Source of the DNA: an uncultured Clostridium sp.
Lineage (GTDB): Bacteria > Bacillota > Clostridia > Clostridiales > Clostridiaceae
Direction: 5' to 3'
Length of the DNA stretch: 64,000 nucleotides
NCBI GenBank assembly: GCA_900539375.1
Contig: UQBY01000006.1
Location: forward strand, 53,616-117,615
This document shows, in pieces, positions 19,193 through 29,486 of this stretch (the first letter of the stretch is position 1; each line of letters begins with the position of its first letter). The position numbers and the translations under genes were made by a program. Under the pieces are notes generated by a model. That model was not told the DNA's origin, searched no databases, and was given only the letters and a program-made list of their open reading frames with translations.

Positions 19193-19915
19193 TTAAAGAA
19201 CCTTAGATAAGAAATCCTTTGTTCTATCATTTTTAGGATTATTTAAAACCTCTTCTGGAGTTCCTTCTTCAAGGATTTTTCCTCCATCAATAAATAATAT
19301 TCTATCTCCTACTTCTCTAGCAAAGCCAATTTCATGAGTTACAACAACCATTGTCATTCCTTTTTTAGCTAAGTCCTTCATAACATTTAAAACTTCTCCA
19401 ACCATTTCTGGGTCAAGAGCAGAGGTAGGTTCATCAAATAATAAAACATCTGGTTCCATTGCAAGAGACCTAGCTATTGCTATTCTTTGTTTTTGTCCTC
19501 CTGATAAAGAAGCTGGATAAGCATCTTTTTTATCTTCTAGTCCAATAAGTTTTAAAAGCTCTATTGCCTTTTTATTTGCATCTTCAACCTTTACTCCCTT
19601 AACCTTTATAGGAGCTAAAGTTATATTTTCTAAAACTGTTTTATGTGGGAATAAATTAAAATGTTGAAAAACCATTCCCATTTTTTCTCTTGTTTTATTT
19701 ATATCAATTTTCTTATCAGTAATATTTTTTCCTTCAAATATTATTTCTCCAGAGGTTGGCTCTTCTAATAAGTTAAGGCATCTTAAGAATGTAGATTTTC
19801 CTGAACCTGAAGGTCCTATTATTACAACAACCTCACCTTTTTTTATATGCTCATTAATTCCATTTAAAACATTATTCTTTCCATAACTTTTCTTTAAATC
19901 CTTAACGTGAATCAC
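19193..19915 (-). CDS. Polar amino acid ABC transporter ATP-binding protein (GlnQ-like)
   Basis: 240 residues, the standard length. It hydrolyses ATP to drive uptake through the permease encoded upstream. Walker [10 protein letters not shown] (34-42), the Q-loop [13 protein letters not shown], signature LSGGQKQR and Walker [14 protein letters not shown] are intact. The start is GTG at 19915, inside the last codons of the binding protein/permease gene (14-base overlap), implying translational coupling. The amino acid transported is not deducible. Confidence 0.95.
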   Translation of the reverse strand: MIHVKDLKKSYGKNNVLNGINEHIKKGEVVVIIGPSGSGKSTFLRCLNLLEEPTSGEIIFEGKNITDKKIDINKTREKMGMVFQHFNLFPHKTVLENITLAPIKVKGVKVEDANKKAIELLKLIGLEDKKDAYPASLSGGQKQRIAIARSLAMEPDVLLFDEPTSALDPEMVGEVLNVMKDLAKKGMTMVVVTHEIGFAREVGDRILFIDGGKILEEGTPEEVLNNPKNDRTKDFLSKVL

Positions 19916-21386
19916 TAGCCTTCATCCTCCTTTCAAAATATCCCATAAGTCTTCCTAAACTGAAGGTTAATATAAAGTAAAGTACTGCAGATACTGCTAA
20001 AGGTTCTATACTCATAAAGGTTGCCCCAGTAACTATATTAGCAGCAAACATTAACTCTCCAACACCTATAACTGATGCCATTGAAGATTCTTTTATTACA
20101 GCAACAAATTCATTACCTATAGCAGGTAAAATATTTTTAACAGCTTGAGGAATTATAATTTCTTTCATAGCTAAAGCCTTAGACATACCAAGACTTCTTG
20201 CTGCTTCCATTTGTCCCTTATCTACAGCTTCAATTCCTGCTCTTACTATTTCTGATACATAAGCTGCTGAGTTTAGAGAAATTGCTATTACAGCTGATAA
20301 AAAGGCTGTTATATCTAAACCTAACACCATTTTAGAACCAGAATAAACAAGCATTATTTGTAAAAGCATTGGAGTTCCTCTTATTATTTCTATATAAATA
20401 TTAGCTATCCACTTTAAAGGCTTTATTCCAAATATAGATAATTGAGAGCTTTTCATAAAGAAAAGAATTGCTCCAAGTATTGTTCCTAAAAATACTGTAA
20501 TTAAAGAAATTTCTAATGTTATCTTTAATCCACTAAGAAATACACTTGAATATTTAGTTAAAAAGCTTTGGTCTTGATTTTCAGCAGATAATTCATTAGC
20601 TTTTACTATAAAATCATCCATTTCTCCACTTTCTTTTAATCTCTTAATAGTACTATTTACCTTTTCTCTTAATTCATCATTGCCTTTTCTAATACCAACT
20701 GCATTACCTGTATCATCAGTTTCTATCTTTATATCTGATAAAACTAATTCCGGATTATTTTTTATAGCTGAACTTACAACAGGTGCTTCTGTAACTAAAG
20801 CATCTATTTTTTCAGTTTTTAATTCTAATACTAACTTTGGAACCTTAGAAAGTATTTGTAAATCACTATATTTAATATTCTCTTCAACAAAATCTTGTTG
20901 AGTGGTACCTAGTTGTACACCTATCTTTTTTCCATCTAAATCAGATAAATTTTTATATTTATCTTTTTCATCTGCTCTTACTAAAACTGAATGTTGTGAT
21001 TGATAATAAATATCAGAAAAATCAATTTCCTTTTTTCTTTCTTCTGTTGGATTCATTCCTGATATTATAAGGTCTATTTGACCTGCTTTAAGTGCTGTAA
21101 TCAAGTTATTAAACTCCATTTCCTTAATAACAAGGTCACAATTCATATCCTTTGCTATTTCTTTAGCAAGGTCTACATCAAAACCAACAACTGTGTCTTT
21201 TCCATCTATCATAGCATGGAACTCATAGGGTGCATAATCTGCACTAAGACCTACAATAAGTTTGTCTTTGTTTGATGATGCTTCTTCAGATTCATTTTTT
21301 GTACTTTTCCCACAAGCTACCATTGATATAGTAAGTAATAATGCGATAGCTATTGTAATAAATTTCTTAAAATAAATTTTCTTCAA
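19902..21386 (-). CDS. Fused amino-acid substrate-binding lipoprotein and ABC permease
   Basis: 494 residues. The N-terminal half is a lipoprotein signal (SMVACGK lipobox) plus a type 2 periplasmic binding domain with the [13 protein letters not shown] signature. The C-terminal half (about 275-494) is a HisM/GlnP-type permease with the EAARSLGM coupling motif. Such fusions are known in Firmicutes and tether the receptor to its channel. An ATG 33 bases upstream opens the same frame, but AGGAGGA stands seven bases before the TTG at 21386, which also gives a normal signal peptide, so I use the TTG. It is coupled with the downstream ATPase. Confidence 0.92.
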   Translation of the reverse strand: MKKIYFKKFITIAIALLLTISMVACGKSTKNESEEASSNKDKLIVGLSADYAPYEFHAMIDGKDTVVGFDVDLAKEIAKDMNCDLVIKEMEFNNLITALKAGQIDLIISGMNPTEERKKEIDFSDIYYQSQHSVLVRADEKDKYKNLSDLDGKKIGVQLGTTQQDFVEENIKYSDLQILSKVPKLVLELKTEKIDALVTEAPVVSSAIKNNPELVLSDIKIETDDTGNAVGIRKGNDELREKVNSTIKRLKESGEMDDFIVKANELSAENQDQSFLTKYSSVFLSGLKITLEISLITVFLGTILGAILFFMKSSQLSIFGIKPLKWIANIYIEIIRGTPMLLQIMLVYSGSKMVLGLDITAFLSAVIAISLNSAAYVSEIVRAGIEAVDKGQMEAARSLGMSKALAMKEIIIPQAVKNILPAIGNEFVAVIKESSMASVIGVGELMFAANIVTGATFMSIEPLAVSAVLYFILTFSLGRLMGYFERRMKASDSR

Positions 21387-21560
21387 CTTTCTTCCTCCTA
21401 CTTTAAAATAACATATCAATTATACATTAAAAAGCATACTTATTCATAGTGTATTTAAAATTTTGTTGAATTTTATTTATTCATTTATATCATTATTTTA
21501 TTTTTAAACATATAATATAATAACTGAATTTATAAATTTATAAGGAGCTGATTAATATTT

Positions 21561-22643
21561 ATGATAGTTTGCAAAGAGAGACACCTCTTTCCTGGTGGAA
21601 ATACATCTAAAGGATTTTATTCATTTTATAGATATATACTAACTCAAGAAAATGCAAACAGAATAATTTGTATCAAAGGAGGACCTGGCACTGGGAAATC
21701 ATCTTTAATGAGAAAAATAGGGTTGTATTTTGCTAATTTAGGTTACTCTATTGAATATCATCACTGTTCTTCTGATAATAATTCTTTAGATGGAATACTA
21801 ATTAAAGAAATTAATGTAGCAATGCTTGATGGTACTTCTCCTCATGTTGTAGACCCATTAACTCCTGGGGCTGTAGATGAAATCCTTAACTTAGGTGATG
21901 CTTTAGATAAAGATATTTTAGTTAAAAATAAAAAAGAAATTATAAATTTAAATAAAGAAATAGGAAAGCAATTTAAGAAAGCTTATAGATTTTTAGGAGC
22001 TGCTAAATATATTCATGATGATTGGAGTGTACTAAATTCTGAATCAATAAATCCAACAAAACTTAATGAATTTATTGATGAGTTAAAAGACAAATATCTT
22101 ACTTCTAAATTATCAGGTTTTGGTGGAGAAAGACATTTATTTGCTACTGCTTTTACTCCTAATGGAATTGTCACCTTTATAAAAGGATTATCTAGCCAAT
22201 TAGAAAATGTGGAAATTTTAAGAGGAGGACCTGGCCTTGGTAAAACTACTATTTTAAAATCTATAGGTTCACAAGCTCAAAAACAAGGCTATTTTGTTGA
22301 ATACTTACACGACCCTCTTATTCCAGAAAGAATTGAAAATTTAATTATACCAGAACTTTCTTTTGGAATATTTACTACAAATGAAATAAGCAGAACATAT
22401 TTTGATACAACAGATTTTAATTTAAAAGATTTATGTTATAAAAAAAGTATGTCTTGTAAATTAAACGAAATTGTATGGGATAAGCAGGAATTTGACCACT
22501 TAGTTGATAAAAGCTTATCTTGTATAAAAAATGCAAAATCATTACATGATGAATTAGAAAGTTACTACATTTCTGCTATGAATTTTGATATGATTAACTC
22601 AATTTATATTGATTTATTAAATAAAATAAAAACTTATGTTTAA
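21561..22643 (+). CDS. Twin P-loop ATPase of unknown function (PRK06851-like)
   Basis: 360 residues made of two related halves, each with its own Walker A: GGPGTGKS at 40-47 and GGPGLGKT near 218-225. Each is preceded by an ERHLF segment (6-10 and near 185), which supports internal duplication. No membrane segment, helicase or DNA-binding motif is apparent. Similar proteins occur in spore-forming Firmicutes; I do not know a proven function. An AAGGAG sits 13 bases before the ATG, a long spacing. It is divergent from the amino-acid transporter and convergent with the helicase gene. Confidence 0.8.
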   Translation: MIVCKERHLFPGGNTSKGFYSFYRYILTQENANRIICIKGGPGTGKSSLMRKIGLYFANLGYSIEYHHCSSDNNSLDGILIKEINVAMLDGTSPHVVDPLTPGAVDEILNLGDALDKDILVKNKKEIINLNKEIGKQFKKAYRFLGAAKYIHDDWSVLNSESINPTKLNEFIDELKDKYLTSKLSGFGGERHLFATAFTPNGIVTFIKGLSSQLENVEILRGGPGLGKTTILKSIGSQAQKQGYFVEYLHDPLIPERIENLIIPELSFGIFTTNEISRTYFDTTDFNLKDLCYKKSMSCKLNEIVWDKQEFDHLVDKSLSCIKNAKSLHDELESYYISAMNFDMINSIYIDLLNKIKTYV

Positions 22644-22660
22644 TCTTTAATAAAAAAATT

Positions 22661-22731
22661 TTAGGTTCATTATTGTTTAGCTACTTTGACCTATAAATTC
22701 TAAGTCACTGCTTCATAAATAATGAACCTAA
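22661..22731. terminator. Long-loop inverted repeat between convergent genes
   Basis: Perfect 13-bp arms (22661-22673 with 22719-22731) enclose 45 bases. It lies between the ends of the twin P-loop ATPase gene and the helicase gene, where a bidirectional terminator is expected, but the loop is unusually long. An imperfect inner hairpin (GACCTA with TAAGTC) may fill it. Confidence 0.45.
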
Positions 22732-22742
22732 CCAAAATATAA

Positions 22743-24836
22743 TTAATATTTAATAACAGATAATCTATGAAGGGCTCTTGTGCACATTATATATTTAACT
22801 AAATTGTTAGTTTTGCCCTCTTCTAATAAAATAACTCCATCAAATTCTAATCCTTTAGCATAATAGGCAGGAATAAGAACTTTCCCTCCTTTATAAAGAA
22901 TATCTTCTCTATCAAAAGTTAAGACTTTAATTTTTTCCTTTAATAATGGTGATAATTTTCTTAAGCTTTCTTTATCTTTAGTTATAATAGCTATACTTTC
23001 AAGACCTTCCTCTTCATAATCTTCTATTATTGAAATTATGGTTTCTATCATATCTTCTTCAGATTCTGCCTCTTCTTCAATAACAGGCTCTCCATTTCTA
23101 ACTAAAGGTACAACATTATTTTCATTTAAAAACTTACTTGCATACTCCATTATTTCTTGAGTTGACCTATAACTTTTTTCTAATTTAAATAACTCTATGT
23201 TATTTTCAAAAAGTTCCTCTAAATTAGTCATAGCAGGTGCTTCATCTGTTGTTATTAATCTTTGATTTGTATCTCCAACTATAGTAAAGCTTTTGCAACC
23301 TGTAAGTTCTTTAATTAACTTAAATTGAGTTAAATTATAATCTTGAGCTTCATCTATAACAACATGTTTTATTTCTTTTTTACACTTCTTACCTTCTAAA
23401 ACAACCATAAAATATAAAATTCCAGCAAGGTCCATATATCCTAATTCATAAGTATTTGTTATCTTTTTATAAAGCTCTATTACATTTTCATGTTTTATCC
23501 ATTCATCAAGTTCTGCTCTAGAATTCATAACTTCTCTTACTATTTCTCTTATTTTTACTCTTCTTAAGAATTCTAAATTATTTCTTTCTATAACAAGCTC
23601 CTCTTGAGATAATTTTGATATTTTATCTTTAATTTCTTTATTTAATTCTCTAACCTTTTCATCTCTTTTATCCTTTATTTTAGAAGTTAATACTCTTTTT
23701 ATTTTTTCACTTCTTCTAAATAAAGGCATATAGCTATAATATTTATCAAATAATTCTCTTATTTCTTCTATAGATACTATTTCTTCCCCATAATATGTAA
23801 CAGGCTTTATATTGAAATAATTTTTATTCATATTATTAAGTTCACTATCTAAAAATCTTGTAAATTCTCTTGAACTTTTATATTTATATTCTTCTAAGGC
23901 CTTTTCATTTCCTACCATAGCTTCTTCCATATATTCTGAAAATCCTTTAACTGATTCTTCTAAGCCTATTTCATCTATAGCGAAATTTTCAAAAGTAGTT
24001 TGCTCTATTCCTCCACTTTCACCTAATGAAGGTAATACTTGAGCTATATAATCAATAAATATATCATTAGGTCCTAATATAAGAACTTTATCTCCAAACT
24101 GTTTTCTATAATTGTATAAAAGATATGAAACTCTATGTAATGCTATTGTTGTTTTACCTGACCCTGCAACACCATTTACAACTACTACTTTTTCTTTAGG
24201 AGCTCTTATTATGTTATCTTGTTCTTCTTGTATTGTCATTACTATATCTTTAAGCTTTTCACTAGAATTTGAAGTTAAAACCATTTGTAATATTTCATCC
24301 TTAACATCTACTGCAGAATCAAATATTCCCTTAAGCTCACCCTTTTTAATTATAATTTGTCTTCTTCCAATTATGTTTGTTTTTATTTCTCCTACTGGAT
24401 AAGAATATTCAGCTTCTCCAAGATTTCCTTTGTAAAATAGACTTGCTATAGGTGCTCTCCAATCTACAATGACAGGTTCATAGGTTTCTTCAGGAGTTAA
24501 TCCAAATCTTCCTATATAAAGTTCTTCTGCTCCTTCTTCCTCTTCTGTAAAAGTAACCTTTCCAAAGTAAGGTACCTCTTTAAGTTTGAAAAACTCACTT
24601 AATCTTTTATCTATAGTTTTAAAAGCTTCTTCCTTTACATAAGCTTCATGGTCAAAGTAATCTATTACCTTATCTTCATCATCTTTATAATCTTCTACAG
24701 TTTTCTTTCTATAATCTAATATATAATCTGTTACAGCTTTTCTTTTTTCAATATATTTTAAAATTTCTTCATTTAATATTTTTAAAACCTTTTGTAACTT
24801 CTCTTCTTCTATTATAAATTCTAAATTTTTTTCCAA
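22743..24836 (-). CDS. UvrD/HelD-like superfamily 1 helicase
   Basis: 697 residues. The layout resembles HelD, the ATPase that removes RNA polymerase from DNA: an N-terminal helical and coiled region (1-90), an SH3-like insert, Walker A GVAGSGKT (222-229), IDEAQDY as Walker B, GDTNQR and LEKSYRST motifs and a C-terminal AKGLEFD motif. I choose the TTG at 24836, which has AGGAGGTG eight bases upstream; the ATG 51 bases earlier lies inside the terminator hairpin and lacks a site. The gene follows ftsH, separated by that hairpin. Confidence 0.85.
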   Translation of the reverse strand: MEKNLEFIIEEEKLQKVLKILNEEILKYIEKRKAVTDYILDYRKKTVEDYKDDEDKVIDYFDHEAYVKEEAFKTIDKRLSEFFKLKEVPYFGKVTFTEEEEGAEELYIGRFGLTPEETYEPVIVDWRAPIASLFYKGNLGEAEYSYPVGEIKTNIIGRRQIIIKKGELKGIFDSAVDVKDEILQMVLTSNSSEKLKDIVMTIQEEQDNIIRAPKEKVVVVNGVAGSGKTTIALHRVSYLLYNYRKQFGDKVLILGPNDIFIDYIAQVLPSLGESGGIEQTTFENFAIDEIGLEESVKGFSEYMEEAMVGNEKALEEYKYKSSREFTRFLDSELNNMNKNYFNIKPVTYYGEEIVSIEEIRELFDKYYSYMPLFRRSEKIKRVLTSKIKDKRDEKVRELNKEIKDKISKLSQEELVIERNNLEFLRRVKIREIVREVMNSRAELDEWIKHENVIELYKKITNTYELGYMDLAGILYFMVVLEGKKCKKEIKHVVIDEAQDYNLTQFKLIKELTGCKSFTIVGDTNQRLITTDEAPAMTNLEELFENNIELFKLEKSYRSTQEIMEYASKFLNENNVVPLVRNGEPVIEEEAESEEDMIETIISIIEDYEEEGLESIAIITKDKESLRKLSPLLKEKIKVLTFDREDILYKGGKVLIPAYYAKGLEFDGVILLEEGKTNNLVKYIMCTRALHRLSVIKY

Positions 24837-24863
24837 AAAAATTGCACCTCCTAGAAAATTAAA

Positions 24864-24888
24864 AGTGAAAAGTTTATCACTTTTCACT
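24864..24888 (-). terminator. Hairpin between ftsH and the helicase gene
   Basis: A perfect 10-bp stem (24864-24873 with 24879-24888, 5-nt loop) is followed on the minus strand by UUUUAAUUUU, directly before the AGGAGG of the helicase gene. It probably reduces read-through from ftsH. Confidence 0.75.
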
Positions 24889-24908
24889 CTTTCCTTAATT
24901 TTAAAAAA

Positions 24909-26924
24909 TTATTCTTCTGAATTTTTATTAAGTTCTATAGATTTCTTTTCTCCAATTTCTACAAATTCATCATCACATGAATCTTTAGCAGTTTTAGACA
25001 TAGCTTCTGTATCTTTATCTTTAGAAGTATTTGTATCTTCAGATTCTTTAGAAAGATTTATACTCTCTTCATTTTCCTTAGATTCTTTTTTTTCTTCTTT
25101 TCTAAGTTCAGGATATTTTTCACAAACCACATTCATAAATTCATCTCCAAAAATAGTTTCTTTTTCAAGAAGAATTCCTGCAATTTTATCTAATAAATCC
25201 CTATTATCTCTTAATAATTGTCTTGCCTCTTTATGAGCTTCTCTTATTATTCTTAATACTTCTTCATCAATAATTGTAGATGTTTCTTCACTACAATTTC
25301 TTACTGCTCTACCATCTAAATATCTATTTTGAACAGATTCTAAAGCAACCATGTCAAATTTATCTGTCATACCATATATAGTAACCATATTTCTTGCTGA
25401 TTGAGTGGCTCTTTCTATATCATTAGAAGCACCTGTAGAAACTATATTAAACACTTCTTCTTCTGCAGACCTTCCTCCAAGCATAACCTTAATTTGATTC
25501 ATAAGCTCATCTTTAGATACTAAATATTTTTCTTCTTCTGGAAGTTGCATTGTATAACCTAATGCTCCCATAGTTCTTGGAACTATTGTTATTTTATGTA
25601 CTGGATCTGTACCCTTTAATAAAGCAGCTACCAATGCGTGTCCAACCTCATGGAAAGCCACAATTTTCTTTTCCATTGGAGACAATATTCTATCTTTCTT
25701 TTCTTTACCTGCTATTATTACTTCTACAGCTTCTCTTAAATCTTCTTGAAGAACTTGATTTCTCTTATTTCTTACAGCTCTTAAAGCAGCTTCATTAACA
25801 ATGTTTGCTAAGTCTGCTCCTACAGCTCCTGGAGTACCTTTAGCTATTTCTTTTAAATCAACATCTGCATTTAAGCATACATCCTTAGCATGAACTTTAA
25901 GTATTGCTTCTCTTCCTATTAAATCTGGTCTATCCACAATAACTCTTCTGTCAAATCTTCCTGGTCTTAAAAGGGCTTTATCTAATATTTCTGGTCTATT
26001 TGTTGCACCTAATATTACAATACCTTTAGAAGAATCAAATCCATCCATTTCTGATAATAATTGATTTAGTGTTTGTTCTCTTTCATCATTACTTTGGAAT
26101 TGATTATCTCTACTTTTACCTATAGCATCAATTTCATCTATAAATATTATACAAGGTGCTTTTTGTTCAGCTTCTCTAAATAGTTCTCTTACTCTTGATG
26201 CACCAACACCTACAAACATTTCAACAAAGCTTGAACCTGATAAAGAAAAGAAAGGAACCTTTGCTTCTCCTGCTACTGCTTTTGCAAGTAAAGTTTTACC
26301 TGTACCTGGAGGCCCAACTAAAAGAACACCTTTAGGTAATTTAGCACCAATTTCTGTATACTTACCTGGACCATTTAAGAAATCTATTACTTCTTCTAAG
26401 GATTCTTTTGCCTCTTCTTGACCTGCAACATCTTTGAATGTAACTTCTATTTCATTTTCAGCATAAACCTTAGCTTTATTTTTGCCTATGCCTCCAACTC
26501 CACCACCCATTTTATTCATTGCTTTAGAAAATACAAATTTCCAGAAAAAGAACATTAAAAGTAATAACGGTACCCAATTTATAAGTATCTCAATTATTAA
26601 ACTTGTTTTTTCATTCTTTGCTTCAAATTTTACTCCTGAATTTTCTAAATCTTCAACAAGTTTAGTATCATTAACCCTTAAAGTGTATAATTCTTTTCCA
26701 CCTAAACCTGTATTGCTCTTTGGAGTAATTATAATAGTATCTCCTGTTATAACTGCTTTTGATATCTTTTGCTCTTTAACTAGTTGCTTAAACTCACTAT
26801 AGGTTATTTTTTCTTTAGAAGAAGTTGATGGTAAAAAAAGTTGTGCAATTAGTATTAAACCAAGTATTATAGTTAAGCAAAAAAAAGGATTTATTTTTTT
26901 TCTATTGTTTGGCTTTTGCTCCAT
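24909..26924 (-). CDS. ftsH: ATP-dependent zinc metalloprotease FtsH
   Basis: 671 residues. This membrane-bound hexameric AAA+ protease degrades misassembled membrane proteins and short-lived regulators. Two membrane segments (about 14-32 and 108-128) flank a small extracytoplasmic domain. The AAA module has Walker A GPPGTGKT (204-211), Walker [10 protein letters not shown] (261-269) and the second region of homology [20 protein letters not shown] in two parts. The zinc site is HEVGH (425-429), where HEAGH is the usual form. A charged Glu/Ser/Lys-rich tail of about 55 residues ends the protein. It is co-oriented with lepB, 28 bases upstream. Confidence 0.96.
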   Translation of the reverse strand: MEQKPNNRKKINPFFCLTIILGLILIAQLFLPSTSSKEKITYSEFKQLVKEQKISKAVITGDTIIITPKSNTGLGGKELYTLRVNDTKLVEDLENSGVKFEAKNEKTSLIIEILINWVPLLLLMFFFWKFVFSKAMNKMGGGVGGIGKNKAKVYAENEIEVTFKDVAGQEEAKESLEEVIDFLNGPGKYTEIGAKLPKGVLLVGPPGTGKTLLAKAVAGEAKVPFFSLSGSSFVEMFVGVGASRVRELFREAEQKAPCIIFIDEIDAIGKSRDNQFQSNDEREQTLNQLLSEMDGFDSSKGIVILGATNRPEILDKALLRPGRFDRRVIVDRPDLIGREAILKVHAKDVCLNADVDLKEIAKGTPGAVGADLANIVNEAALRAVRNKRNQVLQEDLREAVEVIIAGKEKKDRILSPMEKKIVAFHEVGHALVAALLKGTDPVHKITIVPRTMGALGYTMQLPEEEKYLVSKDELMNQIKVMLGGRSAEEEVFNIVSTGASNDIERATQSARNMVTIYGMTDKFDMVALESVQNRYLDGRAVRNCSEETSTIIDEEVLRIIREAHKEARQLLRDNRDLLDKIAGILLEKETIFGDEFMNVVCEKYPELRKEEKKESKENEESINLSKESEDTNTSKDKDTEAMSKTAKDSCDDEFVEIGEKKSIELNKNSEE

Positions 26925-26952
26925 ATATATGTCACCTCTTTCGTATATAAAT

Positions 26953-27474
26953 CTATTTTATCCATCCAAAATCACTAAATGGGTATATTTTTAATTGAGC
27001 CTTAGCTTCAATATATTTTCCATCAATATATGGATTGGACCATAATCTTGAATCATTAGATACTGGACGGTTATCTCCTAAAAAGAAATAACAACCTTCA
27101 GGAACTTTATAAGTTCCATATGAATGGTCTGTATTTTTTACATAGTCTTGGTTTATTTCTTCACCATTTACAGATACTTTTCCATCATTTATTTCAATGG
27201 TGTCTCCTGGTAAACCAATAACTCTTTTAATTAAAGTATCCTTTAATTCCACTGAATAAAATACTAAAATATCTCCTCTTTCAATTTTATCTAAATCATA
27301 TATTTTAGTAACAAATAATCTATCACCAACATTTAATGTTGGTATCATTGAACCACTTGGAATTCTAACTTGAAATACTAAGAAATTTTTTATAAGTAGT
27401 GCTATTATAAGAGCTATTGCTAATGGAAGTACCCAATCTACAATAAAAGATTTCTTCTTTCCTTCAATTTTCAT
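26953..27474 (-). CDS. lepB: Type I signal peptidase
   Basis: 173 residues. It cleaves ordinary secretory signal peptides on the outer face of the membrane. One N-terminal membrane helix (about 14-33) is followed by SGSMIPT with the catalytic Ser at about 42 and by IKRVIGLPGD with the catalytic Lys, so it is the prokaryotic Ser/Lys type, unlike the SipW-like enzyme at 45937. The GDNRPVSNDSR box is intact. It begins at the base after the stop of the DUF3006 gene, implying coupling. Confidence 0.95.
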   Translation of the reverse strand: MKIEGKKKSFIVDWVLPLAIALIIALLIKNFLVFQVRIPSGSMIPTLNVGDRLFVTKIYDLDKIERGDILVFYSVELKDTLIKRVIGLPGDTIEINDGKVSVNGEEINQDYVKNTDHSYGTYKVPEGCYFFLGDNRPVSNDSRLWSNPYIDGKYIEAKAQLKIYPFSDFGWIK

Positions 27475-27690
27475 TTAATCTTCCCACATTCCTTTCATTA
27501 ACTTCTCAATTTTAATTTTTCTTTCCTTAGTTTTTTCTGTGTCTAAGAAAAATTTTTCATTTTCTTCTCTTAAACAATCTCCCTCTTTAATTTGTCCATT
27601 AACCTTATTTTTATTAAGATTTATTATGTTCCCATTTTGGTCCTCAACTACTATAATACTTTCTTCTATTCTATCCACTATATAAAACAT
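27475..27690 (-). CDS. DUF3006-type small protein
   Basis: 71 residues. The start YIVDRIEESIIVVED and the middle GDCLREENEKFFLD fit the small DUF3006 family found in Firmicutes. It is acidic in the middle and Lys-rich at the C-terminus, with no membrane helix or signal peptide. Its stop codon adjoins the lepB start, so the two are probably translated together; function is unknown. Confidence 0.75.
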   Translation of the reverse strand: MFYIVDRIEESIIVVEDQNGNIINLNKNKVNGQIKEGDCLREENEKFFLDTEKTKERKIKIEKLMKGMWED

Positions 27691-27803
27691 TTTTCACCTC
27701 TTTATTACTTAAACAATTAGTTATATATAAAGTAATAAAAAATAGCATGAATTAAGTATATCATAAATTCTTACTTAAAAAAGCATAAATTTTTATTAAA
27801 ATT

Positions 27804-28475
27804 TTATAAATTTCTATATTTGTCCATTAGTTCACTCATTGCTTTTCCTGAAGTAGGAGGAGTATATGTTATTGCATTAGCGCCTGCTTCTATAGTTTCT
27901 CTTATTGTATCATCATTTGGACCTCCTGTAGCTATAATAGGAAATTCAGGGAACTCTTCTCTTATTCTTTTTACAATTTTAGGAGTATTGGCTCCTCCTG
28001 ATACATTTATAATTGTTGCTCCAGCTTCTATTCTCTTAGCTACATCATCATTTTCTGAAACTACAGTTACCACTACAGGTATATCAATAGTAGACCTTAC
28101 CTTTCTAACTATTTCATCTTTAGTTGGTGAATTTAAAACTACTCCCATAGCTCCTTTAAACTCTGCATCTAAAGCAAGATTTATAACTCTTTTACCTTGA
28201 GTTATTCCACCTCCCACTCCACAAAACACTGGTACATCAGCTGCCATAATAAGTGCTTGTGTTATAAGAGGTTGAGGAGTAAATGGATAAACTGCTATTA
28301 TAGCATCTGCATTTGTATTTCTTATAATTGCTACATCTGTTGTAAACAACAAAGATTTTATTCTTTTCCCAAATATCTTTATTCCTCCACATTGTCTTAT
28401 AATTTGAGGAACCTCAACTACATGGTTTCTTAAAGTTCCTTTTATCTCTGGAAGAAACTTAACCTCTTTTGCCAT
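27804..28475 (-). CDS. TIM-barrel protein of unknown substrate
   Basis: 223 residues. The alternation of beta strands ending in Gly-rich phosphate-binding loops (VGGGITQGKR, NVSGGAN, ATGGPNDD) and the final AGANAITYTP match a phosphate-binding TIM barrel related in form to thiamine-phosphate synthase or tryptophan-pathway barrels; homologues are often labelled only as hydrolase. I cannot name its substrate. The ATG at 28475 has AAGGAG nine bases upstream, which I prefer over the TTG three codons earlier. It is monocistronic. Confidence 0.65.
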   Translation of the reverse strand: MAKEVKFLPEIKGTLRNHVVEVPQIIRQCGGIKIFGKRIKSLLFTTDVAIIRNTNADAIIAVYPFTPQPLITQALIMAADVPVFCGVGGGITQGKRVINLALDAEFKGAMGVVLNSPTKDEIVRKVRSTIDIPVVVTVVSENDDVAKRIEAGATIINVSGGANTPKIVKRIREEFPEFPIIATGGPNDDTIRETIEAGANAITYTPPTSGKAMSELMDKYRNL

Positions 28476-28584
28476 AAATACCAACTCCTTTTTAATACCT
28501 CTTTATAAATTACTACATAATATTTCTAAAATTATTTTATACATTTTTATATTATACTACTTTATACCAATAAAAGAAAAATAA

Positions 28585-28603
28585 GAGACTAATTCTTGTC
28601 TCC
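28585..28603 (-). terminator. Terminator of sfsA
   Basis: On the minus strand a short GAGAC/GTCTC stem is followed by UUAUUUUUCUUUU, about 40 bases past the sfsA stop codon. Confidence 0.6.
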
Positions 28604-28643
28604 TAAAATCTATTTATATTAATATATCATAGTGAAATTATTA

Positions 28644-29336
28644 CTACAATACAATATCTACTGATTTATCTAATACTATCTCTTTTTCTTTAACAATACA
28701 TGAATATGCAAATATATCTACTCCTGCCTTCTTTGCACTTCTTAAGGCTTCTCCAAACTTTGGGTCATTTTCATCATTTGGTGAAAATTCTGTTATTCCT
28801 TCAATTTGAATTAAAAAAAGTATTCCTGCACCTAATCCACTTTTCTTAACATCTATTAATTCTAAAAGATGTTTTCTTCCTCTTTCTGTAGGTGCATCAG
28901 GGAAACTACATTTTTTATTTTCTTCTAAAGTAACCCCTTTAACTTCAAGATAATACTCTTCTCCTGTATAATTTGAAAGTTTAAAATCAAATCTACTTTT
29001 TCCAAAAGTTTTTTCACTTAAAATATTATCATATTTTTTTAATTTATTTATAGCTTTATTCTCTAAAGCTTCTCTTACTACTTTATTAGGAATTTGTGAA
29101 TCAATACTTATAAGCATATCTCCTTTATATGCAGCTATTAAATCAAATTTAGTTTTTCTATTTGGATTATCTTCTTCTCTTAAAAACACTTTACATCCTG
29201 GCTTTAAAATTTCTTTGCAACGTCCTGTATTAGGAACATGAACTACTATTTCTTCATTATTATATTTAACCTTTCCATTAAATCTATTAGGTCTATCTAT
29301 AAAAATTGCTTCATATATATTTTTATTATAATGCAT
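28644..29336 (-). CDS. sfsA: SfsA family DNA-binding/nuclease-like protein
   Basis: 230 residues, full length for the family. VPNTGRCKEIL, KSRFDF and the LEVKGVTL plus FPDAPTERGRKHL segments are SfsA hallmarks. In E. coli the protein was linked to maltose metabolism gene activation, and the C-terminal part has a PD-(D/E)XK nuclease-like core (Asp in RFDF, Glu and Lys in EVKG). It is separated from the maltodextrin locus here. AGGAGG precedes the ATG closely. Its cellular role is poorly defined. Confidence 0.92.
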   Translation of the reverse strand: MHYNKNIYEAIFIDRPNRFNGKVKYNNEEIVVHVPNTGRCKEILKPGCKVFLREEDNPNRKTKFDLIAAYKGDMLISIDSQIPNKVVREALENKAINKLKKYDNILSEKTFGKSRFDFKLSNYTGEEYYLEVKGVTLEENKKCSFPDAPTERGRKHLLELIDVKKSGLGAGILFLIQIEGITEFSPNDENDPKFGEALRSAKKAGVDIFAYSCIVKEKEIVLDKSVDIVL

Positions 29337-29425
29337 AAATTCCTCCTATCTTATCCACAAGCTATTTAATAGTTATCCACAAGTTCTATTTTTATATCTT
29401 ATATTATACAAGTTTTTTGCAAAAA

Positions 29426-29484
29426 ATAAGCCTAATTAATTAAAATAACTTATATTTAAAGTTATTTTAACTAACTAGACTTAT
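29426..29484 (-). terminator. 26-bp hairpin terminator of the second cation transporter gene
   Basis: Arms 29426-29451 and 29459-29484 pair over 26 positions. The only three departures are C-A or A-C on the plus strand and G-U in minus-strand RNA, so pairing is preserved only in the minus transcript. UUAUUUUUUG follows. Confidence 0.85.
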
Positions 29485-29486
29485 GT

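Noticed and set aside
21387..21419. An ATG start 11 codons upstream for the binding protein/permease fusion
   Set aside because: AGGAGGA lies between the two candidates and is correctly spaced for the TTG, which also gives a normal lipoprotein signal peptide.
24837..24887. A start for the HelD-like helicase 17 codons upstream of the chosen TTG
   Set aside because: The upstream ATG lies in the ftsH-helD hairpin and has no ribosome-binding site, while AGGAGGTG stands eight bases before the TTG at 24836.
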